In this document: positions 12,456-22,175 of the stretch, one piece after another
Layout: each line of letters begins with the position of its first letter
Position numbering within the stretch: position 1 is the first letter of the stretch
Origin: Fremontodendron californicum
Taxonomy: Eukaryota > Streptophyta > Magnoliopsida > Malvales > Malvaceae
Direction: 5' to 3'
Assembly: GCA_030761205.1 (NCBI GenBank)
Contig: JAULJL010000003.1
Location: 34,196,301 to 34,260,300, forward strand
Length of the DNA stretch: 64,000 nucleotides
The notes under the pieces: model-generated
Seen by the model: only the letters and a program-made list of their open reading frames with translations
The model's database searches: none
Told to the model about the DNA's origin: nothing
Translations under genes and position numbers: made by a program

Positions 12456-13438
12456 TCATATAAAACAATCATTAAACTAAAATCATAAAATTAAACATCG
12501 AAAGCAAGCAACAGCATAAATTAAAGTAAGAACTTTGCTTAAGAACATTTCTAAACAACTGCAAAGATAAGAGCTAATTAGCACACACAAGAAAGAAACA
12601 GGGTTAGGTTTCACGAAATTCCTAATAGCTTGAGAATCTCTTAGAAGATGTTACAACTTACAATAACAAAAACAAAAGCAATGGGATTTGTCCCTTGTAA
12701 GGAATTCAAAAAAAGCAGGTTCAATTCTATAATTGACATGACCAATATAAGTATTGGGTATTTCACAAATCTGCATTTGGTAAATATAGATGTATGAACA
12801 TCTTACCTTGATATTAGGCTTGACAGCAACAATAACGCCATCTTCAACATAAACATCAGCTATCTCCTGCCAGTGAGCATTCACCACAGTTCCTCCCTTA
12901 ATCAACAGCTTTGACGACGTTGATGAAACCCCACACGTTGACTCACGATATCCGATCCCAGCATCACAAAACTGCAAGAAATTCAACAATAATACAGTCA
13001 CTTTAATAAATTTTGTCACACTTAGACTTATTTGTAAGTTAAATACTAATAAAACTAAAGTAGACCAGTTAAACGGGAAGTCTATCCGAATAATCCCGAA
13101 AAACTTTAATATGAACCAAAATTTATTTAATCTTATTTTCAATATAATCCCAAAATCTTTTATCTACTTGCCAAAAAAAGAAACTTCTTTGAAGAACTAT
13201 ATAACAATCATTTCTTCAACGTGATCACAATAAATAAAATCGTTTTGATTTGCATAAAATCTCGAAATCTTCAATTCGATTCATTTCCAGACGCAAATTG
13301 TATAAAGTTTTAGAAGGAAACAAGAAATTAAAGAAATGAAGAGAAAAATGAAAGTACCTGGTTTGACTGCGAGAAGGGAAGAGAAGCGAAGAGGAGAAGA
13401 AAAGAGAGTAAAAGGAGAGAAATTAAGGAATGAGCCAT
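1128..13438 (-). CDS. PYD2: Dihydropyrimidinase, partial at the 3' end, with a 5-bp frameshift
   Basis: Zinc amidohydrolase that opens dihydrouracil and dihydrothymine, the second step of reductive pyrimidine catabolism. Minus-strand exons: 13358-13438, 12807-12971, 12323-12374, 11289-11553, 10921-11132, 10070-10190, 2307-2394, 2142-2220, 1746-1833, 1617-1657, 1458-1510, 1128-1284. All phases agree with the family except exon 4. Exon 1 is a hydrophobic leader (MAHSLISLLLL...), suggesting a signal peptide. Metal-ligand contexts are visible in exon 5 (MVHAENGD), exon 6 (VVHVMS) and exon 9 (GTDHC). In exon 4 the usual GIDPHTHLAM block lacks five bases, removing one His of the His-x-His pair and bringing a TGA soon after; exon length 265 instead of 270 confirms it independently. 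Intron 7 appears to be GC-AG. The intron at 2395-10069 hosts a Copia and a hAT element. The terminal exon is not seen. Family assignment is very secure; functionality is open. Confidence 0.92.
3152..3380 (+). repeat. 5' LTR of the Copia element
   Basis: Starts TGTTGG and ends CTTCA. It contains a TATA-like TATAAATA near 3324 and two adjacent copies of a CCTATCTTTTAGGGATT block. Apart from one base and one 18-bp duplication it equals the 3' LTR. Confidence 0.97.
3381..3392 (+). other. Primer binding site, initiator tRNA-Met type
   Basis: TGGTATCAGAGC lies immediately after the 5' LTR. This is the usual plant Copia primer site, complementary to the 3' end of initiator tRNA-Met. Confidence 0.93.
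3545..4545 (+). pseudogene. Copia gag, interrupted
   Basis: Nucleocapsid/capsid region of the Copia element. The frame opens with an ATG at 3545. It shows the Copia N-terminal block (LNGKNYMKWSQMVRTFL) and, near the end, a CCHC zinc knuckle (CTHCKKPRHTKEHC, about 4353-4394). Lesions: a TGA near 3863 where a Trp is expected in the family, a TAG near 3980 after YAN, a frame change at the long A-run near 4258-4268, and a TGA at 4543-4545 just before pol. The element therefore cannot make a normal Gag-Pol by itself unless it is mobilised in trans or the stops are read through. Confidence 0.9.
4546..7928 (+). CDS. Copia pol polyprotein (protease, integrase, reverse transcriptase, RNase H)
   Basis: One uninterrupted frame of about 1,125 codons; no own ATG is needed because it normally continues from gag. 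In order: aspartic protease (WVIDSGATDHM), gag-pre-integrase (WLHHFRLGHPSF), integrase core (HSDIWGPS, then FIDDCTRVSW and later TPQQNGVAERKN), reverse transcriptase (YKARLVAKGYTQ, then YVDDIIVTG) and RNase H (YTDADYAGC, SSAEAEFRSMA, DNKSAI). The stop lies at the purine tract. An intact pol beside a broken gag fits a very recent insertion of an already defective master, or a parasite of active relatives. Confidence 0.95.
7927..7935 (+). other. Polypurine tract
   Basis: GAGGGGGAG directly abuts the TG of the 3' LTR, the normal position for plus-strand priming. Confidence 0.88.
7936..8182 (+). repeat. 3' LTR of the Copia element
   Basis: 247 bp. Differs from the 5' LTR by an 18-bp tandem duplication near its start (TGACTGGAAATCAGGGAT) and one A/G difference. 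Followed by the ATTAT target duplication. Confidence 0.97.
8188..9175. other. Intron sequence between the Copia and hAT elements
   Basis: AT-rich intronic DNA without exons. Two short inverted repeats are visible: GGGTGACTG/CAGTCACCC around 8937-8962 and GATCACCA/TGGTGATC around 8993-9023. I assign them no function. Confidence 0.5.
9184..9717. mobile_element. Non-autonomous hAT element, 534 bp
   Basis: Perfect 8-bp target duplication AATCCAAG (9176-9183 and 9718-9725). Terminal inverted repeats CAGTATTGTCAAGG and, on the other strand at the right end, CAGTGTTGTTAAGG. The ends are GC-rich with repeated GCGCC/GGCGC motifs (GCCTTGCGCC and relatives) inside both termini; the middle is AT-rich and codes for nothing. 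An 8-bp duplication plus CAGTG-type ends is diagnostic for hAT. Confidence 0.93.
9973..10033 (-). repeat. Rearranged copy of part of PYD2 exon 6
   Basis: Two blocks that match exon 6 (10115-10168) lie here in swapped order: the block starting CACAAACCTTGCCAAAC comes first, then the block GATAGAGAGGCGTATTCACA. It lies in the intron after exon 6, is unspliceable as it stands and has a few substitutions. It looks like the remnant of a local tandem duplication followed by deletion. Confidence 0.75.
11289..11553 (-). other. PYD2: Exon 4 of dihydropyrimidinase with the frame-breaking deletion
   Basis: The acceptor (AACAG|GAGG) and donor (AAAG|GTAAGC) are sound, and the exon joins the phase-1 ends of exons 3 and 5. 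Reading in from exon 3 gives G-I-D-P and then shifts; reading back from LAMEALGTESVDD gives only one His before LAM. The gap equals the five bases between the two family His codons. Using the alternative AG three bases downstream does not restore the frame. The lesion sits in a CAC-rich stretch, where slippage or an assembly error is possible. Confidence 0.85.
12398..12447. repeat. Compound (TA)n(GA)n microsatellite
   Basis: About 25 bp of TA repeats run into about 24 bp of GA repeats within PYD2 intron 2. Ordinary simple-sequence DNA. Confidence 0.95.
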
Positions 13439-13959
13439 GAAATTGAAATCAGTGGAGCTGCAGGGCTAAGCTCACTTCAGTCTTGTAGTTGTAGAGTAGA
13501 TGGATATATCATCATCAGCTTGCTTGCTTGCTTGACTTTGGCCTTTTGCATTGCTTCTGGCAAAAGCTGTGCCACCGTAAAAAGCAATGAGAGACGAATA
13601 AAAAAGTTTAATTTTTTTTTTTAAATTATGATTTGAAGAATTAAATTAAAAATTAAAAAATATAATTTTTAGCTTTAAAAACTGATTTTATGATAAAATA
13701 ATTTTATTATTCTCACATCTTTATATTTTTATTATTTTAAACATTTTTTTTTATATATTTCAATTTCCTATAACACTTTTTCACAGTAATACTAAACACT
13801 TAAAAGTTTTTAAATCACAGTTTTTCACCACATTTTTTAAACACATTTTTTTAACCCCAACTTTTTTTAATTCAAACTTTTTTCAACAGCAATGTTAAAC
13901 TAGCCTTAAATGTCAGGTTGCAACGAGAATGTGATTATCGAAAAAATAATATTACAGCA
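13439..13959. other. Upstream flank of PYD2
   Basis: The gene's 5' flank and presumed promoter. From about 13,590 it is very AT-rich, with phrases such as ACACTTAAAAGTTTTTAAATC that look like a worn MITE, but no ends can be fixed. No other gene is seen. Confidence 0.5.
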
Positions 13960-14096
13960 TGAAAGTGAGGTTTTTTATTAAGATATTGCTAAAAAAAATT
14001 ATCAAAGTACCTACATTTTCAAATTATATACCAAAATATGTTGCTTTTAAAATAATTGGGAAATCATCATTTTATTTTATTTTTAAAATTATGCTC

Positions 14097-14249
14097 GAAA
14101 GTCGCCATATATGGCGACTTCTGAATTTTAAATTGTTTAAAAAAAATAAAATTGCACTTGGAAGTCGCCATATGATATGGCGACTTTCATGTGCATTTTG
14201 TTATTTTTTATATATTATTGGAAAGTCGCCATATCATATAACGACTTCC
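14097..14249. repeat. Left palindrome array of the PMD-MULE
   Basis: Three palindromes in 150 bp: 14097-14121 (GTCGCCATATATGGCGAC core), 14161-14187 (GTCGCCATATGATATGGCGA core) and 14221-14248 (right half partly decayed, ATAACGAC). Spacers are AT-rich and unrelated to each other, so the palindromes are what has been kept. Confidence 0.9.
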
Positions 14250-14791
14250 CAACACCATTTTTTTTTAATTTTGTAATTAAAATATTTTTTTAATTTTAAA
14301 AATTAACATAATTAAAGTATTTTTGTAAAAAAAATTAAAAAAATTATTTTAAAAGCCTAAATAATATTTTTTTATAATATTTTTATATAAAATTAATTAA
14401 TTATATATATATATATATAAAATAATATATAATATAGAAAGATAAATAATATTTTTAAATTATGTTACTGTTTTAAAACGGTAAAAAAAATCAACTTTTA
14501 ATTTTACAAAATTAAATTTTAAATAATAAATTAAAAAACTAATTCTACAAAACTAAAAAAATTAAAAAAAAAAATATTATACCGTTTTCCAAACTAATTT
14601 TTTTAATAAATTTAAAAAATAATAACAAAATTAATAAATAATCATTTAAAATTTTAAAATAACGATTAATTTTTACATTTAATGAAAAAAAATACAAAAA
14701 GTACATGATTATTATACAAAACGTACATTATTAAAAACATCTTCTAAAAAATACATGATTATTATACAAAAATTACGTTTATTCTAATTAT

Positions 14792-16996
14792 TTACGGAGG
14801 AGCTCTCGTATCGCGTGGTGTTGAGCAACGATGTCGAGCTCTCCTATTGCGTGCTGGTTGCAATCGTTGTTCAACCTCATCAGTGGGACGTATTCGTTGT
14901 CGACCTCGTCCTCGACCTACCGCCATTGGTTCTGGTTCTATCTGATCCACATGCTCACCCACATCAGTCGATGGGAAATCAAAAAATGAAAACCCACTGC
15001 TCGATGAGCCAACACCTAGTGCACCCATAAAGGGAACCTGACTACTAGATGGACTCACAAATGATGTAGTACCAAATGCTGACATAGGGGTTCCAAACTG
15101 ATACATTGTAGTTAGATATGCTCAACTTGGACTTGGGGTGAGGAGCTAGTCATCTAACCTCGTCATTAGCAGTTCTGGTCGGTAACACTCATTAACATCA
15201 AACCCAGGGTGACTAACGGAATGACGATGACTGGATGCTACGCCATGTTCTGGTTGAGGTTCAGGATGACTAAATAACATCCCCGGTGTAGTGAACTCCG
15301 CCGCATGTGATGACGCCGGTTGATGCGTCCGCCCATGTTGTCGGCTAGGTCTAGGAACTTCCATTTCGTGTATCGGACGGACTGGATTTGAAGTCTGTTC
15401 GAAAAATGGCATACTCTTAACATCATCAAACTCCAACGGTGGACAAATAAAAGACCGACCTTCATTTTTAAACCATCTTATGTAATCAGCAGATGAGTTG
15501 AAATTATCATGAACAATGGGTATACCTGTCGAAATTTGTCTAGAACGTAGATTCCACAACTGGATCCATTGTCGATGCTTTGTAGGCCAAAATACTTCAT
15601 GGCGCCCACGCATATCAATCTTGTGAACCTTATCAAGGTTCACCGGTGGTTGCGGAATTCGTTGTTGCATCCCAAATTGTCGCAACACTCTATCAGTAGC
15701 GTGCCACTCTACATATGCAAAGCATATCAATGTTGTGTTTGCTATCCATATATTACAATTATTAGTTGTATCCAATGGAAGACATGACATAATTTGATTT
15801 GAAGAATATGGCATCCACACAAATTGCGAATAATTATTACAAATTATTAGTTTCATATGGATTAAATACAAAAATACTTGAAAGTAACAATTGAAACATT
15901 TACCTTATGATATCCTTCTCGATGTAGTCGTGATCTTATAGTTCGAAGGTCAAGCGGAATATCGCTACAATCTTTAGGATGACTCCACCTGTTAAAAATC
16001 ATATAAAATCTTAATCGACTTAATAAAAATACAAGTTCGTACAAAATTAATAAAAAATAGTCAAGATTATTACCTGCTTACAAGGGAGTATACAGGCGAA
16101 AAATCCTCGCGCGAAGTAATAAATGGCAATCGATACCAAGCCCATGACTGCAGAAGCAGTAAACATCCACCTATGTCATGGCAATTGGGAACTGTAGCCC
16201 GGCACAGTTCTCTATACAAAACCGCCAAACATGCAGAACCCCAAATATAATTTGCTGCATGCTCAAAATCACGAAGCAATGGAAGATATATTAAATGTAA
16301 CCGACTGCTCGATTTGTCGGGTATTAGCATTCCTCCAATCAAACGTAAAATATATGCTCTAGCAGCATATATTACCTCTTCTTCGCTTGCATGTTCAGGG
16401 ATATTTTGCAATGACTGCAGCCACGTTTTTGTCACCATTGAGCCCTTAAGACACTCTTCTGGAGGTAAAACGCCCAATAAATTTTGGCACTCTTCATTCC
16501 AATCTAGAAGACATGCGTCTGTAACTGGCATGCCATCCACTGGTAGTCTAAGTTGGAGCGCAACATCTTCTAAAGTGATCGTGCATTCACCACACGAAAA
16601 ATGAAAAGTGTGCGTCTCGGGTCTCCATCATTCAACCAACACACTAATTAAGTCCGGCAGAAATATACATTGTCGAATTTGACTTGCATAATAAAATCTG
16701 GCACTCTTTAAGTGGTCGATAATAGATGGATGCGAATCTTCAAAAAAAAAAAAATTCATCGATCGTAAGACGCGAACAGGGTCCTGTTCATAATTAATTA
16801 AATTAAATAATTATAAAATCATAAAAAATTAATAATGAAATCTCTTTGAAATATAATTAATTATAAAATTATTATTATAAATAATAATTTTATAAAAATT
16901 AATAACAATTATAATGATAATTAATTAAATTATAAAAAATTATTATAAAAAAATATGATAAAAAATTATAAAAAATTTACTAACCTCTTGATACAT
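14792..16996 (-). pseudogene. Plant mobile domain (PMD, MAIN-like) gene, degenerate
   Basis: Related to the transposon-borne PMD proteins from which the silencing factors MAIN and MAIL1 derive; the biochemical role is unknown. Apparent exons: 16985-16996 (MYQE), 16074-16783, 15904-15988, then about 14792-15840. Visible PMD features: WRPETHTFHF, TITLEDVALQLRLPVDG, a Trp-rich LLLLQSWAWYRLP, then WSHPKDCSDIPLDLRTIRSR and FVWMPY, with a basic C-tail (GRGRGRQRIRP). Breaks: TGA in VE*WRPETH near 16627, TAG at 15146, a further TGA before 15106, and no clean AG acceptor before FVWMPY. The first two introns still have good sites. It sits centrally between the MULE's palindrome arrays, so it is element cargo rather than a host gene. 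Confidence 0.88.
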
Positions 16997-17600
16997 AACC
17001 GCGGATACCATAAGAAAAAAAAAAGGATTTTTAATGAGTTTTATTTCGTTTTATTGGATTTGACTTAGTATTATACGTTCGTTATGTACTAATATATTAT
17101 ATAATTTATATAAATATAAAATAAAAAAAATAAATAAAAAAGTAAAAAAGTTCTTACCAATCTTTTGTAAAGTTTTTATTTTAGAGTTAAAATTAAAATA
17201 AATTAAAATAAAAGATAGAGATTGGAATTTTCTATATATCGTATCTCAGAAATAAGATAAAAAAATAATGATGAATGATAGAAATTGAAATCTTTGAAAT
17301 TTGTATTTGAAATATTTAAACAAATAAAAAGAAAATAGTAACGATGAAGCCATTTTGAAATCAACACTAAGAGAAAATTTTAGTTTTTTTTTGTATGAAA
17401 TAAGAGGAAGAGAAGAGAATTTGTATAAAAAAAATGAATCTAAGGGGGGATAGGTGAATTGGGAGGTGGGAATGGCAATGGTCACTTGACCGTTGCCTTT
17501 GAATTTTTAATTTTTTTTTTATCGTTTTAATTTAAAACGGTTAAAATTTAATTTAATTTTTTTTTACAGTTTTACAGCGTTCCAATTTTAAAATTTAAAA
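16800..17600. other. AT-rich spacer inside the PMD-MULE
   Basis: Contains only the tiny first exon of the PMD gene (16985-16996); the rest is A/T runs with no coding signal. It probably includes the promoter of the element gene. Confidence 0.5.
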
Positions 17601-17617
17601 AAAAAAAAAATTAGTTC

Positions 17618-17839
17618 GAAAGTCGCCATATCATATGGCGACTTTCAAACTATATTTTAAAAGAAAAAAAAATAAAAGTCAGAAGTCGTCATATGATATG
17701 GAGACTTCTGACCTATAAAATTCAAAAAAAAAATAAATAAGAAGGGAAGTCGCCATATGATATGGCGACTTCCCTTCTTAATTATTTAATTTTTTGTAAA
17801 ATTAACCATGGGAAGTCGCCATATCATATGGCGACTTCC
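17618..17839. repeat. Right palindrome array of the PMD-MULE
   Basis: Four palindromes: 17618-17646, 17691-17709 (decayed: GTCGTCAT / ATGGAGAC), 17741-17779 (arms extended by GAAGG/CCTTC) and 17810-17839. The core is GAAGTCGCCATATGATATGG and its complement. It mirrors the left array. Confidence 0.9.
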
Positions 17840-17940
17840 TGTAGTATTTTTTTAAGCGCATTTTGATATTTAATTTGAGATTATAGATAGTTTAATAAAT
17901 ATTTTTTTAGCAATATATCGATAAATTTGCCTGAAAGTGA

Positions 17941-19273
17941 AGATTAAAATTTTGATAAAGTTGCACAGATTCATTAAACATTTTACTAAAAAAAGTGTGA
18001 TAATTTTTTAAATTATTCTTATCAAATAAAATATTAATTTTGTTATTTTTAAATAAATATTTATACTAAATATTTAAAATAATATTTTAATTGGTAATTT
18101 TTAAAATTATGTGTATCAATTGAATGCATAATAATTTGATAAACCACCTCACTAGTTTGTAGTTTAAAATGTTAATTTGCTAAATTTAAAAGCCTGTTCG
18201 ATTTAGAGGATATTGAATTATTGATGCATGATAGTGCATATTACAGATTCACCACAAATACGTACGTCTTTGATAGAGATCCACAACAAATATTTAAGAT
18301 ATGAAACAAATCAAACAAATTATTGAAATTAACCTTTCATTAGAAGCAAAAATTTTAAGTTTATATAAAATAAAATATAATCTAGGTGATAGTAACAATT
18401 AATTCACCCTCACAAATAAATAAAAATAAAGTAATTTATCGAATGTAAAATTATAAGAGGCGATAATATTTTGAAATTTGAACCAAATAGAAGGAAAGAT
18501 AATTTTATCTTAACGTTTTTTTTACTTTTCAACTACATGAAAAAGTTATTTTCCCACATCTTTTCATAAAAATCATATTCTCAATGTTGTGAAAAAGTAA
18601 TTCTTAGAAGAAAGTTACATTCTCAAATAAATGAGTACTTTCCAATATACTAAACATGAAAATCAAATTTCACTAATTAAATTCCTAAAAAAGTAAATAT
18701 TTTTCGTCATACCAAACGTCCTTATATTCAAATCCATCAAGAATTTACGGTGTTTCATTGTGTACCCAAACTTTACCTCAAGTCCAACTATATGAGTTTT
18801 TGTGACATTTGAAGTTTTCACATACATAAAATGTCACTAAGTACTTTTGTTACACTTACAATTTCGTCATATATAATTAAAAAATGTACTCAATTTTAAT
18901 GACATTTAGTAATTTTACGTTATTTTATTATTGTAGGTGACGATGATTGCATTATTTATTGTGTGACAATTTTTGTTTTTGTCAATAATGTTTGAAATTT
19001 AATTTATATTTGGTGACTATCCATGTACTATTTGTTGACGAAATCACATTATAAAAGATTAGCGAAAAGGTGACATTTTGGCATTTTGCATTGCCGTCAC
19101 CTTAAGTCATAATTAGGTGAAGAAATAAATGTATCGTCATGTTTGACTTTTATTAATGGCGCAAAAGTTTCGATGAAATTTTTGTAATCAAAAGTTATTT
19201 GTGACGGAAAATTAATATTCATAAAGCATGCGCCGTTAATTATCAAATATGTTGTACTGATCTCAAACTTTAT
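17941..19273. other. Intergenic AT-rich DNA
   Basis: No gene, RNA or element with definable ends seen. Repeated short phrases such as GTGAC/GTCAC occur between 18,800 and 19,200 without clear structure. Confidence 0.5.
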
Positions 19274-19282
19274 TTCAAAAGA

Positions 19283-19470
19283 TGATTTTGCTAACAAGTG
19301 TTCAAAAGGCACTATTTAAAGTTATGATATATGATAATATATTTATTTAATGCATTAAAAATGATAAATAAAGTTGTCAATTTTTGTATTTAATACATTG
19401 CTTTTATTATAAATAGTATATTATTAACTAACCTTAAAGAGTGCCCTAAAGGGACTTGTTAGCAAAACCC
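19283..19470. mobile_element. MULE-type MITE, 188 bp
   Basis: Perfect 9-bp target duplication TTCAAAAGA (19274-19282 and 19471-19479). Inverted ends TGATTTTGCTAACAAGT on the left and, read from the other strand, GGGTTTTGCTAACAAGT on the right, followed on both sides by an AGGGCACT/AGGCACT block. Non-coding. Confidence 0.9.
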
Positions 19471-19479
19471 TTCAAAAGA

Positions 19480-19908
19480 AAGCACTAGTGTATTTTTTTT
19501 TTCTCGGAGTCCAACACGATGATACATTAATCTTTTGTCTTGTAATTTTTGAAAGGGTTCGCTTAATCGATGTCTATAGACATCAATTAAGGATTATTTA
19601 ATTATCAATTTTTTTTTAAAAAAAAAATTGCATTTAATATATTATTTTTACTAAATTTTTTATAAAAAAATCATTAATTACATTTTTCTTTCTATATATA
19701 TATATATATTACCTTAACCAATGTCACTAGATACTGATTAATAATTCTCTTTATGAAATCATTAACAGTGATTTTTTTTTTAATTTTTAAATTTGAAAAT
19801 TTTATCAATATATATTAAGTGCTTCACACTTTGTTGTACATATGAATAAGAATAATATAAAAAGTAAAAACTACCTATAGTTGATTTCAGGATAGAAGGG
19901 AAAAATTA
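19480..19908. other. Intergenic AT-rich DNA
   Basis: Poly-A/T tracts and a TA microsatellite near 19,694-19,708. A possible worn MITE lies between about 19,560 and 19,755 (TCTATAGACATCAATTAAGG against CCTTAACCAATGTC), but its ends cannot be fixed. Confidence 0.4.
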
Positions 19909-19916
19909 AAATAAAA

Positions 19917-20743
19917 GGTTAATATACAAATTGATCCTTGTACTATATCCCTTTTGATGATTTGGTATCTAAAGAAAAAAAAATTCACGATTAGGTATTC
20001 AGACTTTAATTTCGTCACTCACGTTAGCCCAATACCTAACGGCATGCGGACATGTGCATTTTTATCTAATAAAAACGTCAGCGGAATGTCACGTCAACAT
20101 TTTAGAAAAAAATTATTTTACTTTTTTTAATTAAATTTTTTTAAAATATATATATTTTTGAATTAAAAAATTTTAGATTTTTTTTGAATTTTCAAAAAAA
20201 TGAAAAAGAATCTTCTCTCTTCCTTTCTCTCCCTCTCCCTTAACCTGCCGCCAATCTCGCAGGCCTGAGGGAGATCAGCGACCGGCCGACCCTTCCTCTC
20301 TCTTTCTCTCTCTTTCTCTCTCTTTCTTCTTTTCCTTGACCTGTTGTCGATCTCGTCGGCCCGAGGTAAACCGGTGGCCAGCTGGCCCTTCCTCTCTCTT
20401 ATGCATTTTCTTTCTCTTCCTTCTCTTCCTTTTTTTCCAGATTTTTTTATTTTCCAAAATTTTTAATTTTAATTTTTATTAAATTTTTACTTTTAAATTT
20501 TAAATTTTTATTTTAAAAATGAAAAAAAATTACTGATGTGGAAATGCTGACATGTCGTTGACTTAGACACATGACGACTTTCTATTGGTCGATAAGGCAC
20601 TTCAGCATTAATGTAACGACGTTAACCACTTGGGATAACTTGGTTGACGGAATACAAGTTCAGGTACCTAATCGTGAATTTTATTTCTTTAGGTACTAAA
20701 TCGTAAAAAGATATAGTACAGGGGCCAATTTGTGCATTAACAC
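19917..20743. mobile_element. Inverted-repeat DNA transposon, 827 bp, non-coding
   Basis: Long inverted termini of roughly 110 bp with about 80 percent identity by eye: left GGTTAATATACAAATTG, right on the other strand GTGTTAATGCACAAATTGG; both continue through CTTGTACTATATC/CTGTACTATATC and CACGATTAGGTA. Flanked by AAATAAAA on both sides (19909-19916, 20744-20751); with low-complexity flanks this duplication is weaker evidence than usual. The centre is CT-rich simple sequence. Probably MULE-like. Confidence 0.75.
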
Positions 20744-20991
20744 AAATAAAAATTCATATTGATTTTTTTTTCACCTACTAAATGTCAACTCTTAAAGTTG
20801 ACTGTATGAACCAACTGAGCTAAACTTCGGTTTTTTCTTATTGTTATATAAGTTCGTCCTTATTCATCACCATAGCTTAACCTTAAAAATTCACTCGTTT
20901 TCTCTTCTTTCCCCTTCAACTTGAACCTTCATTTCTATTTGGTGACTCTTTTTGCATTTGGTGACTTCTTTTGCGAGGACTAAACATAGCA

Positions 20992-21794
20992 TGTGCAGGT
21001 GTCACGAGTCAAGACTCAAGCTCTAAGCCTGTGCAGCTCTTGAACTTGGGAATGTACTCTTTCAAGTCCAAGATCAGTCTTCCCACACACAAGGTACTCA
21101 ACACTTAGTGCGATAGGACATAGCAAGCTCTTGTGCTACTCACTAACTCTACTCGCACACTAGGAGTATAGAAAGAAAACTAGGTAGGAGAGAGTTAAAG
21201 TAAGAGTATTTACAATACTCAATGGTTGCTATATACACTCTCTTGTACATCTCAAGGTCTAAGCTCTTTAGCTTGTGTTGGTCTCCCTACGGACCTTACC
21301 AATGCTTTACACAAATGAAAGGTGAGGGTATTTATAGGCAAAGACCCCTTACAATGTGTGTTCAACCACCACACTCTTGAACCTTCCAGGACTTCCAACC
21401 CTCTAGAGCCTACCAGGGTTGGCTACAGCCCTTCTAGTGCCTAAGGCTTCTAGATAATTCTGGACCTCTTCAGATAGTGCACACTCTGACTTGACTATCC
21501 AACACCTTTCAGGCTCTGGTTCCATACCCTTCCAGCATCATTAGCACTCTCTGCCACTGTGCCTGCTACAATGCCAAAACCATCTAGATTGCCCGTTTGA
21601 CTAGCCACCTAATGCTGTTGCTCTAGAACTTTTTGACCAACTCTAGCACTCTCAATATACTGTCCTGGACCATGGGCCTTCTTCAACACACTCTCCAACT
21701 CACTTCCACCTGGACAGACATCCTTGTTGGACTTAGATAGCAGTCTTGGGCAAGGACCAGCACACAAACCGTGACACAGGGCAGGGCTGTAACA
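20992..21794 (-). repeat. Probable solo LTR, 803 bp
   Basis: On the minus strand it begins TGTTACAGCCC and ends GACACCTGCACA, i.e. TG...CA. It has a TATAAATACCC promoter box (complement near 21,330) followed by a transcribed-leader-like region. Flanks TAGCA (20987-20991) and TAGCC (21795-21799) match at 4 of 5. Higher GC than its surroundings. No internal retroelement domains adjoin, so it is probably the product of LTR-LTR recombination. The family is unassigned. Confidence 0.65.
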
Positions 21795-22000
21795 TAGCCC
21801 GGCTGCGGACAAAGCTTGGATAGTATATGGCCTGGATGCCCATTTCTCGAGTCAAGGAAACAATTAATATCAGGATTTTACGGCTTTTAAAATGGCTTCA
21901 ACGTGATCTTGGATGAACGCCAAGTGATGTATTATTAGTGGAACTAGGGCTTTAAACGTCTCGAATAAGTTTGGCTCTGCTTGTGGTTGTATGTTTATTT

Positions 22001-22175
22001 TTGTTGATGTCCAAAATTGATCGTGGTCATTTGACGAAGAAACCTGCAAAATAAACTTTGTCGACGAGAATGACTGACTTGAGTTTCGGAGTTCGTGCCG
22101 AATACTAATTTTTGATCATCTTTATTTTGCAAGTTTCTTCGTTAAATGACCACGATCAATTTTGGACATCAACAA
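22001..22175. repeat. Near-perfect 55-bp inverted repeat with a 65-bp loop
   Basis: Arms 22001-22055 and 22121-22175 (starting TTGTTGATGTCCAAAATTG) match at 53 of 55 positions, one difference being a G:U wobble in RNA. If transcribed this is a long hairpin. It could be a foldback element or a young small-RNA hairpin; no target duplication was found. Confidence 0.85.

Larger units (their letters stand above)
13969..17931 (-). mobile_element. MULE carrying a plant-mobile-domain gene, palindromic termini
   Basis: Perfect 9-bp target duplication TGAAAGTGA (13960-13968 and 17932-17940), the Mutator-superfamily hallmark. Left end GGTTTTTTATTAAGATATTG; right end on the other strand GGCAAATTTATCGATATATT; both continue TTGCTAAAAAAA. 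Inside each terminus lie three or four palindromes with half-sites GTCGCCATAT. Between them is a spliced PMD gene relic on the minus strand. No MURA-like transposase, DDE domain or SWIM finger is visible, so the element is non-autonomous. It shares end sequence and half-site with the elements at 27-34 kb. Confidence 0.9.

Noticed and set aside
14097..17839. Regularly recurring palindromes that could suggest a CRISPR array
   Set aside because: The repeats are palindromic and unequally spaced, with AT-rich non-unique spacers, and they lie in the termini of a plant DNA transposon with a 9-bp target duplication.
13969..17931. Search for a MURA transposase in the PMD-MULE
   Set aside because: No DDE, SWIM or MULE-type domain could be recognised on either strand, so none is annotated.
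20275..20457. Minus-strand frame rich in Lys, Arg and Glu
   Set aside because: A translation of CT/GA simple sequence in the core of the 827-bp element.
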